The notes: generated by a model from the letters alone, not told the origin. DNA of 64,000 nt from Campanula takesimana (GCA_026119855.1 JAOWBW010000321.1:930001-994000); one strand, 5' to 3'. Positions 32,724 through 46,290 are shown, counted from the first letter of the stretch. Translations and numbers: made by a program.

Positions 32724-35700
32724 CTAACCACTCTTATTCACACCTTGCAGCTCCATAGGAGAATTGGTGATGCTCCCAACAGACCCCATTGTCTGTGAGC
32801 TCAACTGAGGGCTACCTACACCACAGTTACCATCTTGATTACCCCCACCACCATCAATCCCACCATGGATTCCCCCTGAACTTATTTGCGGGCTCATCGG
32901 GGTCCGCTGACTCATTTGTTGAGGACTAGCTTGTTGTTGCTGCTGCGGTATTCCCATAGAAGGCGACCCCACCTGCTGAGGTGGCGAAACCACAGCCTGT
33001 AATGGAGATGCCGTTTCTTGCTGCTGTTGTTGATGCTGGAACTGCTGTAACTGTTGTTGCTGTTGCCGCTGCATCTGTACCTGTTGCTGTTGTAACTGCA
33101 TTTGCTGTTGCTGTTGCTGTTGCTGTTGATTCATGTAAAGATTCATGTTTGACATCAACTTCGGGGGACCCATGGGGGGCATTGCTGTTCTTTGCATCGG
33201 ATTGATATTACTAGCTCGACTGAGAGCTGGGCCCAGCATAGAAGGACCGGTTGAGCCAGGTGGCATCTGTCTATTAGCTCCAGCCATCCCACCTAGACCA
33301 CTTGATTGTACTGGATTCAACATGTTTGTTCTACTCTGTGCCATCCTCAGCTTTTGAGTCATAACAGCGGCTTGTGTTGGGGTTAGCGCCCCAGAACGAA
33401 GCTGTTGACTTATAACATTGCTTATATTCGATGCTTGGCTAAGATTCAGTGGGTTCGGGTTCTGGCCCACATTGTTATTACCCATGCCTGAGATGGGCCC
33501 CCCGATCGGTGTTGAAATTCCAGTTCCTCCCTGACCACTTCCCATTCCCATTGTATTGCCCATACCTTGAAGGCCAACCATGCTATTGTTTCCAAGGTTT
33601 CCCATACTTGAATTACCAAGCCCCGTCATCATTTTCCTCTGCAGTTGTAACTGTTGTTGCTGCTGTTGCTGTTGCTGTAAAAGTTGAAGTTGAAGAGGAG
33701 AAGGCTTGTTCAGCATATGATTACCACCCATGTTTGATATCTGTCCCATTCCACTCAAATGTGAATTTGATGCAAGCATGAGGGCTGATGATCTTTGGAA
33801 CTGCTGTGGCATCAAGGAATGTTGTTGTTGTTGTTGCTGCTGCTGATGTTGGAGAGATAACTGTTGTTGTGCATCGAGTTGTTGTTGTTGAGGCCTAGAA
33901 GGTGGGACCCCAGGTAATAATCCGCCTTGAGAGATCTGTAAGGCCTGTGAGTTACTGGGAGGTAGCATTCTTGAATTTGCCATATTTTGGGGGCCATTCA
34001 TCAATGTATTGTTATTATTCGGACCACTGTTGGATGGTTTTGCAACTTCATTTGATGGCTGACCCGGAAGGGTTTCGGAAATTGGCTGCATTTCACCTGG
34101 TGCATTGGGAGCTATTCCGGGAGTATTAGGTTGACCTTGACCACTTGAACCACGACCCATCTGGACTGGCTTAGGTTGGACGTGATCGCCTTCAAGATGA
34201 TATCCTTCACGTGAAATCTGCACAGACAAACTACATTTCTTCATATCTGATGTTGAAAACAAAGAGTAAATTTCAGTTTAAAATAGATTTACGGGGGCGT
34301 ACCAGTGAGCAGAACTGTGATGCGAGCAAGTCCGCGCTATGCTGTTGCAGTAATAAGTTAGAATTTGCTCAAAAAAACTACTCCATTTTACACGAGCGTG
34401 TACCATAAACAATTCCAAATTATGATCATAAAACTTTTTGGAAACTAGACTTCTATGCGTACATGTATAATTAACATGAACTCTTTTCAGTGGCCAAGAA
34501 CTGTAGAGCCATCAATCATACTCTAATGATAAAATTTCATCCCATACTAAAAGTATCCATTCAATCTATTAAGCGAGTAATATGATTTGTTCAAGCAGTA
34601 CTAATAGCACAAGAAAGCAAGGATAACAGACATTGGAATCAATACACTAAATGTCAAAAACAACGGGGAGAGAGAGCGAGCGAGCTTACAGTATTTGGCA
34701 GAGTTGGAAAAGAGTCTTCTACTGACAGGAAATCGCCATCTTCTATTTCTCCATGAAGCATTGCCACTGTGCCATCATTTGCCTTCTCTGACATAATCAA
34801 CCTAGTCCGAGACTTTGGAATAAGTGAAAACCCATTTCCTGGTGCATGTGCGGAAAGGTAAGGAAGGAAAGGAACAGCTAAGATATTTCCAAAACTTAAT
34901 AAATATTTCATGTCCAACAAACAAACCTTGGAGCACCCGTTCGGTCTGCACAAAATTCAAAATCCTCATTTTATGAATGTTCATGCTGCCACCAACAAGC
35001 GACTTGGACAACGGCATAGTACACGCTTCATCTTTGAGGTTCTCATTATTGGAATCATTGGTGAGATGATGCATCAGCTGTTGAACAGTAAATCGTTTAT
35101 GTTTTCTTAACTCATCTACCTTTTTCTTCTTGATATTGAGTTGAAGCCTGGAAAAAGATAAAATTCAATCCTTCATTAGACACATCCATCCAAAACAAAT
35201 CACAGCAACACGCTGTGCAGATACAATATCAAACATAAAAAAGTGCTTATATGGTTAAATTGGAGCCAAGAAAAAATGTACGAAAGTTTTAGCAATATGA
35301 AAGGAAGGGATTTATTGATTTAATACCTCGTAGTTAAAGCATCTATCTTTAAGAACCTATCGAGCATGCCTTGATCAGCCATAGGATGCGTACCACCGGG
35401 ACTGCTAGCATTCAATGGAACACCCATAGTACTGACACTGGCAGGAGATCCAACTCCATTCATTCCACCCGCCTTAGGGAGAGAGTTCGACCTCCGTTTT
35501 ACCATTTGTGCTTGATGTTGCCGCTGCATTGAATCATTACCACTTGAAGTCAATGATGTTGTGGGACCAACTGTAGGAAACGAAGTTACAGCTGATTTCT
35601 CCTTTTGGGTTGATCCAAAAGCAGCTGTCATTGCACCTGCTCCAAATTGTGCTCCCATCGAACCACTAGAAAATTCTCCCGATTTCGATGACAGTGGAGA

Positions 35701-38700
35701 TTGAGGTAAAGCCCCACCAGATACACGTGGACTTTGAGCTGATTTCCTTTTCTGTAATTGCTCCTCCTTTCTAGGATTGTTGTCAAGATGCTGTAGATTA
35801 TTATTCCAGGAAGTCTGAGGAAAACCGGGTCGTGAAAATTGCTGTGGTGGCCTTTGTTGTAGTCGTGAAGGCTGGGAGTCCATGTGGCTAATCTCTGGTT
35901 CTAGCATGTGCATTTCATTTTTATTTCGATGGAGTTCTGGCTTGTCCATTCTCTGTGTCTCCATTGGCTCTTGTTTCATATTATCTCTCATTCCTTGCTG
36001 GGCCATTGCAAATGAAGTTGCCCCACCCTCCTGATTATAGCCCCCTTCAAACATTTGCTGGGAATACTTCTGCATGCCCGCATTACCATACTGCATTCCC
36101 CTAGCAATTGATTGCTGTGGCAAGATTGTATTTTTCCATTGGGAATTTTGACCAGTGAATCGATCCATTTGAGGTGGTGCTATATGCTGTTGTTGACTAT
36201 TATTTTGACCTATTGTTGTGGTCCTAGCCCTCTTACTCAAACTAGATAAGGGGGACAATGGCCCATCTTGATTTTCCCTCTTACCATGAATGGAAGAAAC
36301 GTTGGAGTTCAGACTGTCAGTGTACGAGTTCATCAAGTCCTGCCCAGAAGGAGAAGCTGTGGAAGCATTGAAGACAGATCCAGGCACATGATCATGCATA
36401 ACTCTCGGGTTAAAACCAGTTTGATATTTGGATTGATTAGATAAAGTTGGTGATACTGGAATGACGGATTCAGGAACACAACTTTTAGATCTTGATGCAA
36501 GCATATTGCTCTCATGCATAGGCTGATGCCCTACAGATCTCGAATCTGCCAACCTAAAATTCGAGCTCTCTGGCACCCTATCTATACAAGCCTTATTTCC
36601 TTGGGTCCTAGTATTAGATGCAACGGTAACTTCAGATATTTGTCTTAACCTTTTCCGCCTTAGACTAGACAGATTTAGCTGCACCATACGAAAGGTTCAA
36701 TGGAATTCATATACAGACAGTCCAGACAACCAAAATTGTGAAGACTTAAAAGATTCATTACCTTAGAGTAAATTGGCTTGGTGCATAGCCTGTCCACGTT
36801 AGGAGTTGGGTCTAGATAAAGGTTTGGTTGTAGGGCTTTTACTATCCTCGACTCAACTTCCTGCAATCAAATAGTATATCCAGTCAGGATGCCATGCCAA
36901 CTCTGTTCTTCAAAAGATAATAAGCCTAGATCATACTTACCATTAGATCACCATATGTCCAATTACTGTCGGATATCAGTGGGATATCCTTCACCACATT
37001 CTCCAAAGACATCTTAAGACGCACTTTATTAACAATAGGAGAAGCCTCTTCAGAAGGAGCATTACTGGGTTCAGAAACGCAATTCCGGTAGTCTCGCACC
37101 TGCAAATATCCACATCACAGCTTAGGAAATCCATAAACAAAGTTTGTCAATTTACAGTTTTTGTATGTTCTTATCCATCAAATTATCTCATAAACCAGAG
37201 TGAAGTAGGCAAAGTCAAAGTTTATTATCTGACCAATTGACCCCCAAGTAAGTCGGGCACTTGAGGTAAGACCACAATATCACTATACTGCACAATGGTA
37301 GCTTTTCAAAGCCTTAGGGACCGTGATTTGGTTTTATTAGTAGAGTACAAAACTACCCATGATATCAGTACTTCCACATTTGAAACTGTATGAATTAAAA
37401 TATTGACCTCTTCACTTATTGCAGAATCAACTCAAGAATTAGATTCAGGTGACTGAATACTACTCCCTCCGTCCCAAAATGATCTTCTCATTTGTCATTT
37501 TTCATTGTCCCAAAAAGTTCTTCCCATTTCCACAATTTAAGCTTAAAAGTGCATTAAACAAAACATGGCTAGTGTAGCAAGTGTTCGTACCTTTAAAAAG
37601 TTTGAATAGTCAAACGCGAAGATCATTTTGGGACGGAGGGAGTAAAACTTAATTTGGGAATCAATTAATTTCTCAAAAGAAGAATCTCGGATTGCATAAA
37701 AGAAATTTGAGGAATTTGAGTTTTCAGTTAACATAAATTAAAAAGGTTATGATTATATAGATGGGTTGAATTGAGAAGACTGAGTATTGATAACTTCATG
37801 AAGAGATACATTTGTGGGTAAAATCAAAACAAAATCATTGATTCCAACTACATATATGACAATTTGAAATTTTTATATACTAGTAGAATATTAGTAACAT
37901 AAAAATCCCTAAATCAGAAGTCAATGAAGTCCCAGAAGAGTTCACTAGCGGAGTACATAAATGAGACGATGATAGGAAACCACCATATCGATGGTGATAA
38001 CAGAAGGTGGCTGTGGCAACCATTGTATAAGTGTAGCAGTTTTGTCTGTTGGAGGAAGGAGGTTATCTACAGTTAGCAGGTCAAAGGAAAAAAACAAGGA
38101 GAGAGATTATTGTCTATTCATTGATGCCATGGACATTAACATCATAAAATAGTTATCTTGATGCTTGCAATACGGTTCTTATTAATACCACTCTCGAGAT
38201 GGGATTAATAGTGAGTGGATAAGAAGCTCTATCCCGGTGACATGTATTAATTATCCCGAACCTGAAACCCTACCAAATGGCTGTTTTAACGAGTGTCGGT
38301 TCAATAAATCCTGTTCAGATGGCTATTACCAAACAGGGCCTTACAGGTTTAACTTTATGATGAACAGCTCCCGCAGTCACTGCCATTCATGGGCCTAAAC
38401 TATCACAAGCAAACACAAATGTGCCAAACAAGCCGTTTTTGGCACAAATTTCCAGAACATTTAGTATCAAACATAATAAGAAATTATTAAAGGTTTTTGG
38501 ATTTTATTTATATATAAAGATAATTAGAATCCGAAGAGATGCATGTGAAAAGAATGTTTTAATAAATAAAAATAAATTAATAAAGGATGGTGAGGAAGAA
38601 TGTGGGAGCTTATCCTAACCCGGTAGTATAAAAGTAGCACAGTATACTGAAAATTTTATAACCAACAGGGGGGGGGGGGATTCCGCCTATAATTTTTTAA

Positions 38701-40060
38701 GAGAAAATGTACTGATTGAATTAATCTGTTTCTTTTTACGCTTAGCTTCCAACTACTTCTGTTCATCAATCAAGAAACTACCTTTTTCAAAATCTATCTC
38801 AATGCCTCTCTTGCCGGAATCAAAACCTAAAAATGAAACAAACAGCCTAAATCTTTTTGGATATCTATCTCAATGACTGGGAAGTATTTGGTGAATTTGA
38901 AGTAGCTCTCAATGTGCATGACACGTAACTCGTCACAATCACATCATTTACTGGGGGGGGGGGGGGGGGGGCGTAAATGAGACGTAGTCACCTGACTCCA
39001 ATCCATCACCACAAGAGTTTTAGACAACTCTGTTAGATAATCAAATGATCAGTTGTCTTAACCCCGTCATTTTATTGTATTTATTAGTTTTTCCAAAATG
39101 TCCTCAGCAGCTTCTAAGACTTTTTTTGGACAAAAGGGGACACGCAGCACCACACAGGATCCACCTTTGGGACTAAACCACTTTGAGGCCAGATACCTCA
39201 TCCCACTGAATCAGGTAAATCAAGAAAGTGTACCAAGTACAATTGAGTCCTAGTCCTCAAGGTTCCATTTTATCTGCCGCATGAAGCTGAAGTTCAAGCC
39301 ATTGAGCTACCCTTTAACCATTAAGTTAAACAACATACATTATTAACTAGAAGCCGGCGTATTGGGTGCATGGAACCCACAGATAGGGTTAGATGTATAA
39401 AATTAAACTTAAAACTTGAATAAAATTAGACCCTTATCTCTCATTTATCAAAACGAGAACTAGTATACTTGCTAGAGATCTTGTCATATTGTTTTCCAAT
39501 GGAAATTATAGATCCCTTCAAGCATTTAATGAGTTTAAGAAGGTTAAACATATTGCACCGCAGGGAACAGTATGACCAATATGGTTCACTCGACCAATAT
39601 ATTTTGTCTGGTTCGGAGTCCTATCTCTTAAGCTTCGGCTAAAAAATGAGGCCATTTAAATGCTCAATTACTCTATGGAACGCAGTAATTTCCTGCTTGG
39701 GTGATAGACTAGATATATGATCTTTAGTGCATAACCTAACATAGCTGTGTTTCAATACACGTTAACTTGAGGTTTGTAATAGTATATCTCACGACAAAAC
39801 CGAAGAATCTAATTTTTATCTTCTTCAAACATGACTTAAATGTAGTTTTTTGGGTCAAATAGGAATATGTTGGTGCAGGTTAATCTTTTTATAAACAGAT
39901 TTTCCAGTCCGATTTATATTTGTGAGCCTGCCTTCTTCTTTCTAAAAATCAAACACATTCCCACTTAATTCTTGATGCAGATAGACACAAGTTTAGGTTT
40001 TTGGACTTTTGCGTTTAAGTTGTTTGAATTATCTATCTCACATTTTTATATTAAAAATGA

Positions 40061-40103
<43 letters not shown>

Positions 40104-42307
40104 TTGTGGAAATTACTTTCTATATGATTGTTGTAGTGATGATGCAAATTTTTCAATGTAGTTGGAGACTTTGAGGATAGTTATTTTGAATGGCAATTTC
40201 AGTAAAACAAAGAACATGATGAGACTTAAAAAGAAAGGCCTACCTACTATAAATAATAACAGATATGGTAAGAGATACACCAACAAACATGATGAGGATA
40301 CATTTGGTGATTTCTAGTTTCACTACTTCAGGGATGAGTAATAAAAGTAACTAAGATTCCAGGGAAATATAGAAAATCTAGAGTGGGATGGCTTCGTAAA
40401 CACGCTTCGGGTTTAACATATTAGATGATACTACTGATTCCACAACGTAAATATTGCTTCTAATCATTTTTGCATGCACAGAAATACAGTACTTTAGAAC
40501 GGAATATTCACAACACAAGCCATCATATTGCAGTATATTCATCTGAAAGCTTTAAATCTGATATCTGTTGACTCACCTCGCCAACAATTGTCCCATTAAT
40601 GTACTTGCAGGGTATATCATCAGGGATATCTACAGGAATTTGGCCACATTCGATTGCCTGGGTACATAATAAATAGAGAAAAAAGTTAATGCATGGAAAA
40701 AAGTTCAGTTAAACACTAGTCAATGCTAAGTGTAAGAATGTTGAAAGTTGAAACCAGAACTACACCAGAAACTTGTCTTGTGATAATAAAACGGCCAAAA
40801 TCCAATAATTTCAAAATGATGATGACATAAAAATCAAACAGAAGAATCTCCGAGCAGTACACAAACTAATTCCAACTATTTTTTTATTTTTTTTTTAAAA
40901 AAAAAGCCTGAAGCTCAAGCAGAAAAAATATAAGATGTCCAACCAGCTACCCAAGCTTAGATTAGAACACAAAATGAGAACTTACAGAGAATAGACTGTT
41001 AGATGCCCTATCATATGGGTGTAAAAACTTTGGGATGCCCTGCGGTGTACTCTGTTGGGTAGCTTCATTCTGAAAACGCACAAATACACATAATAAGTTG
41101 ATACATGTGTCAAAAAAAAATGCTTGTAAATGCATGCTCTTTTCATTTGTCATACTAGGTTAATGTCAGAAGTTAAAACAAATACACATAATAAGTTGAT
41201 ACATGTGTCAAAAAAAAATGCTTGTAAATGCATGCTCTTTTCATTTGTCATACTAGGTTAATGTCAGAAGTTAAAACAAATTACAACAGACCTCGGAGGG
41301 GTTTCCAATCGAATATCCATCTGGGAAAATGTTTAATGTGAAGGAAACATCCAAATCTGGCAAACATAGAAAGTAACATACATATCCATGTTAAAGCATG
41401 GAAATCAACTTGTAAGAAACTAAATGGCGATACTTATAAAAAGCAATATTTGCTCGTAAGAGACTAAATACCTGAAAGTTCGTCATCATCCTCATCAGCA
41501 TCGGGAACAACAGCCTATATAATCAAATAACAAGCTTTATGGAAGAAGGGAAACTGAATATCTCGAATCAAGCAGTTAAAGCATTACTGTAGCACTATCC
41601 AATTAGCAACAAAAAGCTTAATACGGAGTAATATTTTCCAATCCCGACTATGATATTCAACAATTTCACTTGATATGCCAAATTCTTGTCTGACAAAACC
41701 CTAACCTAAGACCAAACCAAGAACTAACATAAACTAGTAAACAGCTTTCGCTGTGGAGAGGAAAAACAATCCACTAGATACACAAAAGGAATGAGGTGAA
41801 AGGGATTAAAAAACACTCATACGCTCATTTTGTTTTACTTTCTTGTTTCCCTTGTCTAAAAAATATTAGGCCAGAGGAACCAAAATAATTACATATTGAC
41901 CAATAGAATCTCCCCCACCCACCAACACACCTCTAAAACAAGCAAAAGATTTGTGCACTTAGAGATTAAATAGCTAATTTAAAAGAAATGAAGGAGAATA
42001 ACAATTTACAGGAGCTGCTTAGTGGTTACACTGAAAAAAAAGGGGGGGGGGGGGGGGAATATTTAGGCAACTGATTCCCTCATTGGGCCCATTTGAACTG
42101 TATGCCTACTAACAACAAGCAAACCAACTTTAAAAAAAAAAAAAAAAAAAATGATACCGAAATCTTTCGAGCAGATGTGAAAGCAGAAGGAGATTGAATG
42201 AGCGATTCACGGTCGTCTTCGTCGTCGGAGGGAACATTAACAGGGGTGTCAACCGGTTTAGGTTGAAACCTCTTACCTTTCTTTAAAATCTTGAAAGAAA
42301 CCCCCAT
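32724..42307 (-). CDS. PHL: PHYTOCHROME-DEPENDENT LATE-FLOWERING / Spt20-like protein
   Basis: Eleven coding exons in transcript order (42307-42158, 41514-41472, 41356-41292, 41069-40986, 40657-40577, 37099-36941, 36860-36762, 36678-35327, 35147-34927, 34838-34690, 34217-32724) join in phase to 1298 aa, near the size of Arabidopsis PHL. The start MGVSFKILKKGKRFQPKP is the family start; an upstream in-frame MV is possible. Residues about 60-230 (LDVSFTLNIFPDGYSIGNPS, FLHPYDRASNSLFS, DIPCKYINGTIVGE, VRDYRNC) form the Spt20/SEP-like region. The middle is S/N/Q-rich with KRARTT and KRKSAQSPR basic patches. The C-terminal 500 residues hold many poly-Q runs coded by mixed CAG/CAA, ending ITNSPMELQGVNKSG. 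PHL is a nuclear regulator of flowering that acts with phytochrome B and CONSTANS. Intron 5 is about 3.5 kb. Confidence 0.88.
37463..37642. mobile_element. Stowaway MITE in PHL intron 5
   Basis: CTCCCTCCGTCCCAAAATG and cattttgggacggagggag are perfectly complementary ends flanked by TA. This complete copy shows what was lost from 17579-17711. Confidence 0.92.
38953..38971. repeat. Poly-G tract in PHL intron 5
   Basis: A run of about 19 G, with a shorter run near 38669. It is simple sequence of uncertain exact length. Confidence 0.75.
39120..39335 (-). mobile_element. Possible SINE remnant
   Basis: On the minus strand it begins with an A-box-like gggtagctcaatggcttgaa and ends ccttttgtccaaaaaaag, a short A-run. 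No convincing B-box was found, so this is only a suggestion. It lies in the large PHL intron 5. Confidence 0.3.
40067..40099. repeat. (TA)n microsatellite in PHL intron 5
   Basis: About sixteen TA units in the large intron between PHL coding exons 5 and 6. Confidence 0.85.
41080..41275. repeat. 98-bp tandem duplication in PHL intron 3
   Basis: The unit beginning acaaatacacataataag and ending near gtcagaagttaaa is repeated at once, with no difference I can see. It starts 11 bases beyond PHL coding exon 4, so it duplicates intron sequence near a splice acceptor without changing coding sequence. Confidence 0.9.
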
Positions 42308-42718
42308 CACCATCCCCCTAGATTGGTAATTCAAGAAATCAAAAGCGCTCTCTGAATGGAGCTCTAATACTTACAGCATTACATGCATCAGAGCAAGAAT
42401 GAGTTGGGTGTATATGGAGAGAGAAGAAGACCTAGAAATCGAAGTCGCGTTCTGGAGATTAGCAGAAGAGAGAGAGTGCCGGGAAGAAGACACGCGGTCG
42501 AGGAGAGTGCAGCGGTGTCAGCAGCTTATAATTTGCGTGCGTGACTGAGAAAACTCAGTCCAGGCTCGGGGCCGGAGCGAGGGCGAGGGCGGACATTGAA
42601 CCAACTGGAACTGGTTTATGTTATTTTGACCGTGACTGGAGATTTTGGCGGCTACGTCTGTGTCAAGGATATTTTGCAACCGTACTAGTAGCCTAGTAGG
42701 CTACGCTCGTATCTTTTA
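42308..42718 (-). promoter_or_regulatory. PHL 5' leader and promoter region
   Basis: Just upstream of the PHL start on the minus strand the sequence is purine/pyrimidine-rich (gagagagaagaag on +) and then GC-richer, as in many plant core promoters. No specific element could be proved. A Stowaway element bounds it at 42719. Confidence 0.35.
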
Positions 42719-42954
42719 CTCCCTCCGTCCCGGAAATATCGGAAGGGAGGTAAATGTTGTGAGCGTAAAAGTAAAGTAGAAGAGATAATGAATGGGAGAG
42801 AATAATGAATTGATTGGTGTTATGAGTATCAAAGTAAAATAGAAGAGAGAATGAGTGGGGTGAATAGTAAAAAATCTTTGCCATTTTAGGAATAGAACTT
42901 ACTCTGAGACGTACCAAAATGAAGAGTAAAACTTTTACTCTGGGACGGAGGGAG
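42719..42954. mobile_element. Stowaway MITE upstream of PHL
   Basis: CTCCCTCCGTCCCGGAA and tctgggacggagggag are flanked by TA. The interior blocks tgagcgtaaaagtaaagtag and gaatagtaaaaaatctttgcc are the complement of the 3699 subfamily. It lies about 410 bp upstream of the PHL start codon and may supply promoter sequence. Confidence 0.85.
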
Positions 42955-43049
42955 TACCTTCTTTTCTTTTCTTTTTTTATTTTAACTTTTTTTTCCATTT
43001 TATCCATAGGGGTCTCTTGTGCAACCACCGCACCGTGCGATGGCGCACG

Positions 43050-43880
43050 GAGCCGCCCTTCTTCTTTTTTTTTTCTTTTTTTTTTTTCACCCCAACTTTT
43101 TTTCCTCCCAACAAAAGTAACACTTATTATAATTTTTTCAAATGTAACACTTTTTTTTCAAAATGTACCACAATTTTGCTGCAATAGATTAAAGATAACA
43201 TAAATATTGATAACTAAACTAATGTCACACTTTTTATAAAGAAATGTAACACTTTTTTTTCAAATGTAACATTTTCTTTTTTCAAATGTAGCACAATTTT
43301 GCTGCAATAAATTAAGATAACATAAAGATTGACAACTAAACTAATGTCACACTTTTTATAAAAGAATATAACACTTTTTTTTTTCAAATGTAACAAATAA
43401 AAATCAAAATTAACATAAGATTAATGTTACATTTTATAAAAAATGAATGTAATATTTTTTTCCTCAATTGTAACAGCTTATATTCTTAAATGTAACATTA
43501 TATCTGAAAATGTAATAATTTTTTATTGAAAAAGTAACAATTGAAATGCAAACCCAATATATATGAATTTTACACTTTTTTTAAAGAAGAAATGTAACAT
43601 TTACTAAATAAAAATGTTACATTGATCTATATAAAAAAATTATAATCATATATTCACTTTGTTACACTTCAAATATTACTTTTTTTTTAACCACAAAAAC
43701 TATCAAAACAATTTAATTTTTTTTGTAAAATTGTTGTTACATTTGACTCTTAAAAGTGTTACTTTTTTAAGATGAAATTGTTACTTTTATCAGAACAGAG
43801 TGTTACATCTCAGCTGACAAGCAACTCAAACTTTTTGTGTGTAACAAAATGTGTTTTTTTTTAAAAAAAAAAAAAAAAAA
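43050..43880. repeat. Degenerate T-rich array of TGTAACACTTTTT-like motifs
   Basis: The motif aaatgtaacactttttt and its variants, or the complement, recur at least ten times with irregular spacing between about 43100 and 43860. One segment of about 120 bp (around 43170-43270, gattaaagataacataaa…ctaatgtcacac) is repeated at about 43300-43400. It is flanked by short GC-rich sequences (gtgcaaccaccgcaccgtgc at left, ggaggctgccgcacgcaaga at right), which may be ends of an unknown element. Confidence 0.55.
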
Positions 43881-44204
43881 AACCATATCATGACCTATGT
43901 AGTTTTATCGACGAGACGAACACAACGGTATTTTTTTAAAAAAAAATATTTGAGTTATAAATCTCAAGATATAGCATTTTAAAGTTATTGGGTTTTTTAA
44001 AAAAAAAAATAAAACGCGTGTTGCGGTCTGGGAAGTGGAAGGGATGGATCCGACGGTCGGCTGTAGCGGAGTAGAAGGACACGAGAAGCAGCGGAGGCTG
44101 CCGCACGCAAGAATTTGTCTTTTATCCAAAGTAATATTGATAAGTATTTTAAACCATTCCTCACGATATTTGTTTTTGATACAAAAATCGTCATTTTATT
44201 TTAA

Positions 44205-44371
44205 GGGCAATGCATGATCTCATAAAATGAAGGATACAAAATGAGGTGACGATAAATTATTGGTTGCATAGATAGAGGATCCGGCACCCTCTAATTAAAA
44301 ACACCAAAATCATGACACATCATTTTGTAAGCCAAATTTTGTGGCACTTTTTTGTGACTTTATAATTACCC
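44205..44371. mobile_element. Diverged copy of the 50321 MITE family
   Basis: The ends gggcaatgcatgatctcat and gactttataattaccc are roughly complementary. The interior (attggttgcatagatagagg, caccctctaatt) matches 50321-50488. The flanking TTATTTTAA and TTATTTAAA form a 9-bp duplication with one change, as expected for an old Mutator-type insertion. Confidence 0.65.
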
Positions 44372-44791
44372 TTATTTAAAATATGCTTTCGTTATCTCCA
44401 TCTTCAAATGTATGGATATATAATGCAGATTTTTAGCTTTTTTAACCATTTTTTTTCGTTTTTTTTTTTTTAATATGGAAATTTGAACAACAGAGAATAG
44501 TTTAGGATGTCTATGCGAAATATTCTTTTTTGAATGATGAAAATTATTTATTTCACAATTTAAATAATATTATTGACACATAAAATGTTAATTCTAGTTT
44601 TAAAATATGAAATTAAAGTTTTGGTGAGACATTGTTACGTTTGCCTAATATGTGATTTTTCGTTTTGGCCTTTCTATTCTTCACATATTTCTTTTTTATT
44701 TATTTTACTGGTGCCTACATATGATAGATAACAAACACGCATTTACTTATTCGTTGAGCACTAAATAAGTTCTAACAAATAAATACTACTA

Positions 44792-45047
44792 CCTCTGTCC
44801 CTAAATGAGTGTCCAAATTTCATTTTAAGGGACATTGAAAATCTCAACTTTATGTACAATTTGGTAGCAAAGATTCATATATAATCTTGTAATCTCATTT
44901 TCAAACATTTAGTTTTGCACTTATAAAGAAACCGGTGAAAAAAAAATTCGAAAAAAAACATTTAGGGACAAAGTTATGTTAAAAAAATACACTCATTTTG
45001 GGATAAAGATTTCTTGAAAATGGACACTCAATTAGGGACAGAGGGAG
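44792..45047. mobile_element. Stowaway-like MITE ('ctaaatgagtgtc' subfamily)
   Basis: cctctgtccctaaatgagt and actcaattagggacagaggg are flanked by TA. It contains agaaaccggtgaaaaaa and catatataatcttgtaatc, diagnostic of the subfamily. Confidence 0.8.
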
Positions 45048-45659
45048 TATATGATATCATACATATGGATGTTAATATTTACACCGTCATAGTTACCATA
45101 TAATTATTTAATCTAAAAAATAGTTGTAGCATTTTTACATATGTTTTAATTGAATATCTTATACTTCTATTTGAGTTAGGTATCTCTTCACTTCTCGATC
45201 TCATTTCATATAATGTGTATATAGACACGATGATGAAGTACGAGATTTGAAAACATTATATATCTGACGTCTCTTTGTCACATATTCCAAATGTGCAATA
45301 CTGTTTCAAAGCGGCATCGTATATACTGAAATTACGGTAATACAAAAATGCTATAACATCTGATAAATATACTACAAATTAGCATTCATTATTATTGTGA
45401 TCAACTCATTCTAACTACAGTCTGCTTCATAAATTCTAAAAGAATAATATTTAATTATCCAAAACTCAATGTGCTTTAGTACGACATGAGAAGTAGACGG
45501 GTCTAATTGAGTACTATACGTGCTTTGCTAAGCTTTATATCAAATGAATTTAATGCAAATTTTGAGTTGAAAATCAATCGCTCGAACCTAAGTAGTCAAA
45601 ATAAAAAATGGGTGGTAGGCATACCTTCTTTCCACAAAAAAAAACTTTAAAAATTATTA

Positions 45660-45858
45660 CTCCCTATGTCCCTAAATGAGTGTCCAAATTTCATTTTAAG
45701 GGACACTGAAAATCTCAACTTTTTGAACAATTTGGTAACAATGATTCATATATAATCTTGTAATCTCTTTTCTAAACCTTTAGTTTTGCACGTATAAAGA
45801 AACCGGTGAAATTTTTTTTGAAAAAAAAACGTTTAGGGAGAAAGTTATGTTCAATCAA
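45660..45858. mobile_element. Truncated Stowaway-like MITE
   Basis: The left end ctccctatgtccctaaatg follows TA. The match to 44792-45047 continues to about gggagaaagttatgttca, where it stops. The right end is absent. Confidence 0.65.
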
Positions 45859-45859
45859 A

Positions 45860-46290
45860 TTTGAAAAATATTGTGATAAAATATTGACCCATTAGATAAG
45901 TATGAGATAAAATTTGAAAAGCACCAATTTGATTTTCCTAATCCCTTTTCCTCTATTCTACAAAAATGATGTGATTACATTATTTTCTCTTTCATCCAGT
46001 GGTTTTTTTTTTTTCAAGCAGTATTTATTTTATCCTTATTTTACCTTCAAGCTAGGGTTTAATAGAACAGAAAAGCTACAACTTCAGCTTGAGAGGTGGG
46101 GAAATTCAATATCAGGTTAAAGATGTCTCAAATTTCAATGAGTATGACATATATTTAATTCGTTTAACGAAATTTGAAATTTGAAAATAAATAAATAATT
46201 ATACATGTTAACCAAATATATGAATGATAATTTAATGTTTATTCCTTAACTTAGCATAAGTACATGCCAAACATATGAATGGGGATATTT
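45860..46290. other. Intergenic spacer
   Basis: No gene or repeat is recognised between the truncated MITE and the LTR retroelement. A short frame near 45.9-46.1 kb has no recognisable domain. Confidence 0.4.

Noticed and set aside
32981..33781. Several + strand frames opposite the PHL last exon (Val/Ala-rich)
   Set aside because: They are shadows of the CAG/CAA runs of PHL in antisense.
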